A DNA stretch of 64,000 nt, taken from contig NZ_BNBD01000007.1 in assembly GCF_014654785.1 (NCBI RefSeq), positions 248,001-312,000 of the forward strand, written 5' to 3'. The translations under genes were made by a program, and so were the position numbers. Under the pieces are notes generated by a model, which saw only the letters and a list, made by a program, of their open reading frames with translations, had not been told where the DNA came from and ran no database searches. Below are positions 57,894 through 64,000 of the stretch, piece after piece (the first letter of the stretch is position 1; each line of letters starts with the position of its first letter). This DNA is from Streptomyces mashuensis. GTDB taxonomy: Bacteria > Actinomycetota > Actinomycetes > Streptomycetales > Streptomycetaceae.

Positions 57894-58666
57894 CGGGGTC
57901 CGCCCGTGCTTGCCGTGATGAGGTCCTTGAAGGCGTCCTCCAGGCCGGACCGTCCGGTGCCGGCGCACAGTTCGGCGGGGGCGGCGCAGGCGAGCACCGT
58001 CCCGTGGTGCATCAGCGCGACACGCGGGCAGCGGATCGCCTCGTCCATCACGTGGGTGGAGACGAGCAGGGTGATGCCGCGCTCGGCCAGGGCCACGAAC
58101 AGCTGCCAGAGTTCGTCCCTGAGCAGGGGGTCCAGGCCGACGGTCGGCTCGTCGAGGATGAGCAGCTCCGGTGTGCCGAGCAGGGCCACCGCGAGGCTGG
58201 CCCGGCTGCGCTGGCCGCCGGAGAGCCTGCCGACGAGCCGGCCGGCGTGGTCCTGGAGGCGCAGTTCGGCGATGACGCGCTGCACGTCGCAGGGTGGGGC
58301 GCCCAGCACCGCGGCGAAGTACCGGAGCTCCTCGGTGACGGTGAGGTCGGTGTGCAGGGCGGCCGCCTGGGGGTCGTAGCCGATGCGCCCCCGCAGGGAG
58401 GCGTCACCGGCCGGCCGGCCCAGGACGCGGACCGATCCGCGGGCGATCCGCTGGGTGCCGGTGACGGCGCGCATGAGCGTCGTCTTGCCGCACCCGCTGG
58501 GGCCCACCAGTCCGGTGATGGAGCCGCGGGCGATGGTGAGGTCGATGCCGCGCAGGATCGTGTGCCGGCCGCGGGAGACCCACAGACCGGCGATGTCGAC
58601 GGCGACCGCGTCCGGTGGGACGGGACCGGTGCGGTGCCGTGGTGCCGGGCCGCGGGTGGTGACCAT
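57890..58666 (-). CDS. ABC transporter ATP-binding protein
   Basis: A 258-residue ATPase with Walker A GLVGPSGCGKTTLM, Q-loop GYDPQAAAL, signature LSGGQRSRASLAVALL, Walker B LLILDEPTVGLDP and the switch His in VSTHVMDEA. It powers the adjacent ABC-2 permease. The ATG at 58666 follows GGGGAGGGG; an open frame upstream to 58915 is not conserved. It is divergent from the conservon genes. Confidence 0.93.
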   Translation of the reverse strand: MVTTRGPAPRHRTGPVPPDAVAVDIAGLWVSRGRHTILRGIDLTIARGSITGLVGPSGCGKTTLMRAVTGTQRIARGSVRVLGRPAGDASLRGRIGYDPQAAALHTDLTVTEELRYFAAVLGAPPCDVQRVIAELRLQDHAGRLVGRLSGGQRSRASLAVALLGTPELLILDEPTVGLDPLLRDELWQLFVALAERGITLLVSTHVMDEAIRCPRVALMHHGTVLACAAPAELCAGTGRSGLEDAFKDLITASTGGPR

Positions 58667-59006
58667 CGGTTTCCCCTCCCCGGGGCGGCGCCCGTGGGAA
58701 TCCTGTAGGAGTGCTGCCGTCGTGCCGTCTTGTCGCCGCCCCTGGAAGGCCCGTGCCCGGTCACGGAGACGCGTGACCACCTCGCTGCCGGAAACCACAC
58801 CATCCGGTAGACGCGCGGCGCGGTCCCCCGCGCCGGGAGCCCCCTCGGCGCAAAGGGAGGCAAAGCCGGAAACCCGTGCAACCGGCGATGAATGTCTCTT
58901 GAGGGCGGATACCAATCCTGCATTCGAACCTCAACCGCTCTTCCTTGAATTGGCTGGTTATGATCGGCATCCATTCCGAAATGGCCGGCTGGTTTTACGA
59001 GGACTG
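58667..59006. other. Divergent intergenic region between ABC transporter and conservon
   Basis: This 340-base region must contain promoters for the transporter and conservon genes. Its right end (58870-59000) is less GC-rich, with CTTGAATTGGCTGGTTATGAT, in which TATGAT could be a -10 box, but no -35 box at normal spacing was seen. A short dyad, CCATT and AATGG with a four-base centre, lies at 58971-58984, about 22 bases before the cvnA start. No gene was recognised. Confidence 0.4.
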
Positions 59007-61394
59007 ATGACTCCGACAGGATCCGAAGACCCGGGCGAGCCGGCAGGAAGCGGCCGGCGCCGCCGGTGGCGGGCCGTGCGGCTGCGTACCCTGCTCGTCT
59101 GGCTCGCGGTGGTGCCCACCGTGGCGATGGGCGCTCAGGTTCTCATCAGCTCCGACCGGTCGGTGCAGGAGTCCCGGCATCTGCGCCAGGACGTGGCGGC
59201 CGGGCGGCAGACCGGGGTGCCGCTGTACCAGCTCATGACCACCCTTCAGGCCGAGCGTGCGATCACCGCCGCCTGGTGGTCGGGCACGCCCGTGGCCGGG
59301 GCCGATCTGCGGGACCGCCGGGCCGACACCGACCGGGCCGTGGCCCAGTTCCTGAAGTCCTCGGACTCCGATCAGCTCCACACCGGCCGGGCCAAGGACC
59401 GGGTCCGTGACATCGGGCAGCGGCTGGCCGACCTCGGTGCCCAGCGCGAGCGCGCCGACGCACGGCACGGCAGCCCCGACGACACCGTCGACTACTACAC
59501 CGACCTGATCAGCGGAACGATCCGTTGCTTCGGGGACTTCAACCACCTCGACGACGGTGGCCTCACGCAGGAGGCGACCTCGCTCGTCGGCCTGTTCTCG
59601 GCCGCGGAGGTGGTGGCCCGTGAGGACTCCATCCTCGCCCTGTCGGGCCCCTCCGGGAAGCTGACGTCCGCCCGGTACCGCGAATTCGTCGAGGCCGTCG
59701 GTGCGAGCAACTACCTGTACGAGACGATCTCCCTCGACCTCCCCCTCGACGACCAGGACGCCCTCCAGCGCATCCTCACCTCCAGCGCCTGGCAGACCAA
59801 GGACCGCATCGAGCAGGCGGTCGTCTCCGAGCACCGGGACGTGTCCACCGGCGTCGTCCTGCCGCCGGACGTCAAGGACTGGCGGGCGGCCCACAGCACC
59901 TTCGCCGCCCGGCTGAACACCCTCGACGAGACCGAGCTGCAGGAACTGCTCGCCCACGCCGGCGACCGGGCGGCAGAGCTGGAGAACGAGGTCGTCCTGC
60001 TGGTGGCCGCCAGCGGTGCGGCGCTCCTGCTGGTCATCGCCGTCGTCGTGTTCACCACCCGTTCCGTCCTGCGCCGTCTGCGGAACCTGCACAACCGCAC
60101 CGTGGCCGTCGCCGAGAAGACCCTCCCCGACGTCGTCGACCGCCTGCAGCGCGGCGAGGCCGTCGGCACCGACGTGCTGCCCCGGCCGAGAGGCGAGCAG
60201 GACGAGGTCGGGCGGATCAGCGACGCCTTCGCCCACGCCGTCGCCGTATCCGTCGAGGGACACCGCAAGCTCGCCGACGAGCGACACGGCTTCAGCGTGT
60301 TCGCCTCCGGCATCGCCGCACGCACCGGCAACCTGGTCAGCCGGCAGCTCGCCCTCACCGAGCGCATCCAGGACACCTTCGGCCAGGACGAGGCGCTCCT
60401 CGCCGAGCTCATGAGGTCCGACCAGCTCACCGTGGGCATGCGCCGGCAGATCGAGAACCTGCTCATTCTGGCGGGTGGCGAGATCACCGACCCGCACATG
60501 GAACCCATGCGCATCGCCGACCTGCTGCGGGAGGCGGCCGCCGAGGTCGAGGACTTCCGGCGCATCGACCGCCACGCCATGGACGAGGCCAGTGTGGAGC
60601 CCGGCGTGATCAGCCAGCTCAGCCACCTCCTGGCAGAGCTGCTCGACAACGCCACGCGCTTCTCCCCGCCGACCGCGAGGGTCGCCATCCGGGCCGAACT
60701 GGTCGGCGACGGTCTCTGCATCGAGATCGAGGACCGCGGCCCGCGCGTGACCGCCGAGAAGTACGAGGAGATGAACGGCCGCCTGCACTCGGCCCCGCCG
60801 TACTCCGTACTGGCCCGCAACGCGCACCGGCTCGGCCTCTTCGTGGTCGGCCACCTCGCCGACCAGCTCGGCGCCACGGTCACGCTGCGCCGGTCGGCGT
60901 TCGGCGGAACGTCCGCCGTGGTGATCGTCCCGGGCGAGCACCTCGTGCCGGCCCAGCGGCCCGCACAGCAGGGCACCGCGGTGCCCGAGCCGGCCAAGGA
61001 GCCGGCCAAGGAGCCCGCCGGGGAGCGGCGGCCGACACTCGTCCCGCAGAAACGGTCCGGCGGACCAGCGGACGCGCCGGCCCCAGCCCCGGCCCCCTCC
61101 GCCCCCGCCCCCACCCCCGCCCCGTCCGGCCTGCCGCGCCGCCCCCGCAAGGAGCAGGCACCGAAGCCACCGGCCCCACCCGCAACCGGGGGCACCCCCG
61201 GCCGGCCGGCCCTCCCCGAGCGCGTACCGCAGACCCACATGGCCCAGCGGCTCCGCGAATCCCGCCGTGCGGCCGAACCGGTGGGCCACGTGGGCCAGGA
61301 CGCCGCCACGCCCGAAGAAGTGGCCGACGCCTGGGCGGACTACGAACACAGCACCAGGCAAGTGGAACTCGAGCTCCGACAGGACCAGCCATGA
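59007..61394 (+). CDS. cvnA: Conservon sensor kinase CvnA (NIT-HAMP-ATPase)
   Basis: A 795-residue membrane sensor kinase. Two transmembrane segments, about residues 28-46 and 330-352, flank an extracellular nitrate/nitrite-sensing-like (NIT) domain with YQLMTTLQAERAITAAWW. HAMP-like and helical regions follow, then an ATPase domain with LAELLDNATRFSPP and EIEDRGPR. The C-terminal 180 residues are Pro/Ala/Lys-rich and probably disordered. This is the first gene of a conservon, a cvnABCD unit typical of Streptomyces whose products form a membrane-associated complex resembling eukaryotic G-protein signalling. The ATG at 59007 follows ACGAGGACTG, and the stop overlaps cvnB by four bases. Confidence 0.92.
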   Translation: MTPTGSEDPGEPAGSGRRRRWRAVRLRTLLVWLAVVPTVAMGAQVLISSDRSVQESRHLRQDVAAGRQTGVPLYQLMTTLQAERAITAAWWSGTPVAGADLRDRRADTDRAVAQFLKSSDSDQLHTGRAKDRVRDIGQRLADLGAQRERADARHGSPDDTVDYYTDLISGTIRCFGDFNHLDDGGLTQEATSLVGLFSAAEVVAREDSILALSGPSGKLTSARYREFVEAVGASNYLYETISLDLPLDDQDALQRILTSSAWQTKDRIEQAVVSEHRDVSTGVVLPPDVKDWRAAHSTFAARLNTLDETELQELLAHAGDRAAELENEVVLLVAASGAALLLVIAVVVFTTRSVLRRLRNLHNRTVAVAEKTLPDVVDRLQRGEAVGTDVLPRPRGEQDEVGRISDAFAHAVAVSVEGHRKLADERHGFSVFASGIAARTGNLVSRQLALTERIQDTFGQDEALLAELMRSDQLTVGMRRQIENLLILAGGEITDPHMEPMRIADLLREAAAEVEDFRRIDRHAMDEASVEPGVISQLSHLLAELLDNATRFSPPTARVAIRAELVGDGLCIEIEDRGPRVTAEKYEEMNGRLHSAPPYSVLARNAHRLGLFVVGHLADQLGATVTLRRSAFGGTSAVVIVPGEHLVPAQRPAQQGTAVPEPAKEPAKEPAGERRPTLVPQKRSGGPADAPAPAPAPSAPAPTPAPSGLPRRPRKEQAPKPPAPPATGGTPGRPALPERVPQTHMAQRLRESRRAAEPVGHVGQDAATPEEVADAWADYEHSTRQVELELRQDQP

Positions 61395-61795
61395 CGACGA
61401 CACAGAACGACGCGATCTACAGCATCCTGGACAACAACCTCAGCAGGATCGCGGGAATCCAGGGAGCCGTCCTCCTCTCCAACGACGGGCTCAAGCTCAG
61501 CGCCTACATGCTGGAGCGCGACCAGGCCGAACGGGTGGCCGCGGCGGCCTCCGGCATCGCCTCCACCATGAAGGCCATCTCGCGCGAGATCGACGGCGGC
61601 GGAGTGATCCGCCAGCTCGTCGAGATGGACGAGCGCTACCTGTGCATCGTCGGGTGCGGAGCCGGCAGCACGCTGATCGTGGTGGCCTCCCGCAAGGCAC
61701 GGCTCGGGGAACTGGGCGGCGAGACGGTCCGCGCCGCCCAGGCGCTCGGCGAGTGGCTCGACACCCCCGAACGTTCCCAGGCACCCACAGCGTAA
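61391..61795 (+). CDS. cvnB: Conservon roadblock/LC7 protein CvnB
   Basis: A 134-residue roadblock/LC7 domain protein with IQGAVLLSNDGLKLSAYML, AAAASGIASTMKAIS and YLCIVGCGAGSTLIVVAS. These proteins dimerise and act as regulatory platforms, probably as a GTPase-activating or scaffold factor for CvnD. The start overlaps the cvnA stop (ATGA), and the stop overlaps the cvnC start (TAATG), so the unit is translationally coupled. Confidence 0.93.
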   Translation: MTTTQNDAIYSILDNNLSRIAGIQGAVLLSNDGLKLSAYMLERDQAERVAAAASGIASTMKAISREIDGGGVIRQLVEMDERYLCIVGCGAGSTLIVVASRKARLGELGGETVRAAQALGEWLDTPERSQAPTA

Positions 61796-62166
61796 TGACC
61801 GCCGACCCGCAGCCCGGACGGCGCCGCCGGACCCGGCTGTACGCCCTCACGGACGGGCGTACAGCCGCGTCCCGCCACGGCCTGACGATGGACACCGTCA
61901 TCACGGCGACCGCCGGCACCGGCCACGGAGGCCATGGCAGCCTGCCCACGGAATGGCAGGAGATCCTCGCCATGTGCCCGTCCCCGAACGGGCGGGCGGT
62001 CGCCGAGATCGCCGCCCGGATGCGGATGCGGCTGACCCCCATGGTGGTCCTGCTCGGCGAGATGCTGGAACGCGGCCTGATCCGCCACCGGCCGCCGCTG
62101 GACGCCTCCGAGACCTCCAATGTCCACCTGCTCATGAAAATCAGGGACAACCTTGCCCGCCTCTGA
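61795..62166 (+). CDS. cvnC: Conservon DUF742 protein CvnC
   Basis: A 123-residue DUF742 protein with RRRTRLYALTDGRT at the start and a winged-helix-like region with EWQEILAMCPSPNGRAVAEI and LLGEMLERGLIRHRPP. It is predicted to act as adaptor or DNA-binding member of the conservon complex; its exact role is not established. The ATG shares bases with the cvnB stop and the end overlaps cvnD by 14 bases. Confidence 0.92.
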   Translation: MTADPQPGRRRRTRLYALTDGRTAASRHGLTMDTVITATAGTGHGGHGSLPTEWQEILAMCPSPNGRAVAEIAARMRMRLTPMVVLLGEMLERGLIRHRPPLDASETSNVHLLMKIRDNLARL

Positions 62167-62752
62167 CACCGCCGACACCGCCGGCCCGGCAGCCTCCCCC
62201 GTCAAGATCCTCGTCGCCGGGGGCTTCGGCGTCGGCAAGACGACCCTCGTCGAAGCGATCTCCGAGATCGACCCGCTGCGCACCGAGGAACGGCTGACGT
62301 CCGCGGGCGTCGGGGTCGACGACCTCGACGGCATCGAGAGCAAGACGGCGACCACGGTCGCCATGGACTTCGGCCGCATCACGCTCACCGACGCCGGAGT
62401 GGTCCTGTACCTCTTCGGCACACCGGGCCAGGAACGCTTCTGGTTCATGTGGGACGACCTGCTGTACGGGGCGCTCGGCGCGATCGTCCTCGTCGACACC
62501 CGCAGGCTGGACCGCAGCTTCCCGGCCATCGACTTCTTCGAGAACCGCGGACTGCCGTTCGTCGTCGGCGCGAACTGCTTCAACGGCGAACAGCCCTACA
62601 CCGCCGAGGAGATCAAAGCGGCCCTGCACCTGCGGGACCCGGACACCCCCGTCCTCCTGCTCGACGCCCGCTCCCGCGACGACGTCCGCGGCTGCCTGCT
62701 CTCCCTGCTGGACCGGCTCATCACGCAGGCCCACGTGACGGTGCCCGTCTGA
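62153..62752 (+). CDS. cvnD: Conservon GTPase CvnD
   Basis: A 199-residue small Ras-like ATP/GTP-binding protein. The P-loop is VAGGFGVGKTTLVEAI, switch I has TTVAMDFGR, and switch II has LFGTPGQERFWFMWDDLL. The usual NKxD motif is replaced by VGANCFNG, as in other conservon GTPases. It should cycle on CvnB/CvnC input from CvnA. The TTG start at 62153 overlaps cvnC; it is the last gene of the unit and faces the phosphatase gene. Confidence 0.93.
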   Translation: MPASDTADTAGPAASPVKILVAGGFGVGKTTLVEAISEIDPLRTEERLTSAGVGVDDLDGIESKTATTVAMDFGRITLTDAGVVLYLFGTPGQERFWFMWDDLLYGALGAIVLVDTRRLDRSFPAIDFFENRGLPFVVGANCFNGEQPYTAEEIKAALHLRDPDTPVLLLDARSRDDVRGCLLSLLDRLITQAHVTVPV

Positions 62753-62757
62753 CGACG

Positions 62758-63963
62758 TCACTGGCACTGCGGGCGCCACTCGAAGAGCAGGATCGTCGCG
62801 TCGTCCCGCAACTGGTTGCGCTGGTAGTCGAGGATGGCGTGGATGAGCAGCCGCAGTACCTCGGCCGGGCGCTGGCCGGCGGCGGAGGAGCGGATGATGA
62901 AGTCGGTGAACCGGTCCAGGCCGAACTCCGCCCCCTCCGCGTCCCGGGCCTCCACGACACCGTCGGTGTACAGCAGGACGCAGTCGCCCGGCTCCAGCTT
63001 CGTCTCGTGGACCTCCCGGGGCACCGGGGCGAGCGGGCCCAGGCCGATCGGCGGCTGCGGGGGGCTGTTCAGCGCCCCGTCGAGCACCCGCCCGGCACGG
63101 ATCAGCAGCGGCGGCGGGTGACCGCAGTTCGCCCAGCACAGCTCCCCGGTGCGCGCGTCGAGCCGGCACAGCACACCGGTGCAGAAATGGTCGGGCAGCC
63201 ACTGGGCGAGCGCCTCGTCGACGGCGCGGACGATGTCGGCCAGGTCGCCACCGCCGCGGCGGGCGTTCCGTGCCGCCGCCATGGCGACCGACGTCGTCAG
63301 GCCGGCGTTCAGGTCATGACCCATGGAGTCGAGGATCATGGTGTGCAGGATGTCCTTGACGACCGAGTGGTCGAAGGCGTCGCCGGCGACGTCGTACGCC
63401 GGCTCCAGCACCGCCGTCGAGACGCACCTGCTGCTGCCGATGGTGTGGGACGGCAGGAAGGCCCGCAGCATCTCGGTGGGCAACTGCATGACCGAGGTCC
63501 GGGTGCGGGCGGCGAGCCAGTCGCTGTAGGCGCGCTTGGACGTGATGAGCATGGCGAACAGGTAGGCCAGAATGCGGCTGCGGCGCAGCCGCACCCCGTC
63601 GAGTGACCCCGTCCGCACCGCCAGCACGCCCAGCCGCTCGGCACCGTCGATCAGAGGCACCCAGATGATCAGCCCCTCGTCGGCATCGGCCACGCGCGGC
63701 GAGACCGTGCGGTACGCCCAGCCGGCCAGGGAGCCGTCCACCGGCAGTGGCTCCAGGGCCTCGTCGAGGGGGATGAGCAGCTGTTGTTGCAGGTCGACGA
63801 GGTAGACCAGCGCGCTGTCCAGGCCCAGGGCCGAGGCGCACCGGTTCGCCAGGCCGGGCATGTCGACCGGCAGGGTGGTCTGTGCCTCGATGATCAGCTC
63901 TTCCAGCCGGTGCTCGTCCAGGGTGTTGTCCGGGCCGGCGGGCACGAGCGGCGGGTCCGGCAC
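62758..63963 (-). CDS. GAF-SpoIIE (PP2C-type) phosphatase
   Basis: A protein of about 401 residues with a GAF-like sensor domain (about 20-170) having YLVDLQQQLLIPLDEA and an SpoIIE-type Ser/Thr phosphatase domain (about 190-400). The metal-site motifs include DVAGDAFDHS, HTMILDSMGHDLNAGL, LLYTDGVVEARD and RDDATILLFEW. Such proteins regulate sigma factors through anti-sigma-factor antagonists in actinobacteria. No sigma or anti-sigma gene is in the window. The start is uncertain: GTG 63963 has better spacing from GGAAGGGG than GTG 63972. It converges with the conservon, five bases after its stop. Confidence 0.88.
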   Translation of the reverse strand: MPDPPLVPAGPDNTLDEHRLEELIIEAQTTLPVDMPGLANRCASALGLDSALVYLVDLQQQLLIPLDEALEPLPVDGSLAGWAYRTVSPRVADADEGLIIWVPLIDGAERLGVLAVRTGSLDGVRLRRSRILAYLFAMLITSKRAYSDWLAARTRTSVMQLPTEMLRAFLPSHTIGSSRCVSTAVLEPAYDVAGDAFDHSVVKDILHTMILDSMGHDLNAGLTTSVAMAAARNARRGGGDLADIVRAVDEALAQWLPDHFCTGVLCRLDARTGELCWANCGHPPPLLIRAGRVLDGALNSPPQPPIGLGPLAPVPREVHETKLEPGDCVLLYTDGVVEARDAEGAEFGLDRFTDFIIRSSAAGQRPAEVLRLLIHAILDYQRNQLRDDATILLFEWRPQCQ

Positions 63964-64000
63964 GAGGATCACCCCTTCCGTTCCCAGTTTTGCACCGATT

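Overview
The window is very high-GC DNA with GTG and TTG starts, dense codirectional gene runs, four-base stop/start overlaps, a conservon (cvnABCD), NarL-type two-component pairs, LGFP and FHA proteins and Tat-type signal peptides. This points to a chromosomal segment of a Streptomyces or a close relative. No rRNA, tRNA, CRISPR array, insertion sequence or integrase was seen.

Layout. 0-11 kb: mostly housekeeping and signalling genes. These are the end of an unknown gene, agmatinase, a NarL-type sensor/regulator pair, a Trypco1-CHAT/WD40 conflict-type pair, phosphoketolase, an orphan response regulator, a DUF1876 protein and a macrodomain hydrolase. 11-20 kb: a single-module highly reducing polyketide synthase (KS-AT-DH-CMeT-ER-KR-ACP, no thioesterase) faces a divergent thioester-reductase-like gene that is broken by a one-base frameshift.

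20.8-39.1 kb is the most unusual part. A three-gene minus-strand operon encodes a PLP decarboxylase, an unknown His-rich helical protein and a 931-residue fusion of an ATP-grasp ligase with a second PLP decarboxylase. A divergent pair follows: a VAO/PCMH-type FAD oxidase and an isoprenoid-synthase-fold protein. An eight-gene, roughly 10.7-kb minus-strand operon then runs from 39.1 down to 28.35 kb. It holds a complete trans-polyprenyl diphosphate synthase surrounded by seven leaderless proteins of no assigned function. At least two are paralogues that resemble the TULIP-type (P47/OrfX-like) lipid-binding architecture. I read this operon, possibly joined with the amine and FAD genes, as the best candidate for an undescribed system; the function is inference.

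39.3-51.5 kb: mainly a secreted and cell-surface block. It has a five-bladed glycosidase-like enzyme and an M23 peptidase that each carry seven PLL-type lectin repeats, an esterase, an LGFP protein, a Ser/Thr kinase with an FHA partner, a small secreted protein with a paralogue at 20.2 kb, a glycosyltransferase/hydrolase pair and an RTX-like secreted protein. 51.8-58.7 kb: two WS/DGAT-like acyltransferases, a PEP-mutase-family enzyme, a truncated Lsr2-like protein and an ABC-2 transporter. 59-64 kb: conservon cvnABCD followed by a convergent GAF-SpoIIE phosphatase.
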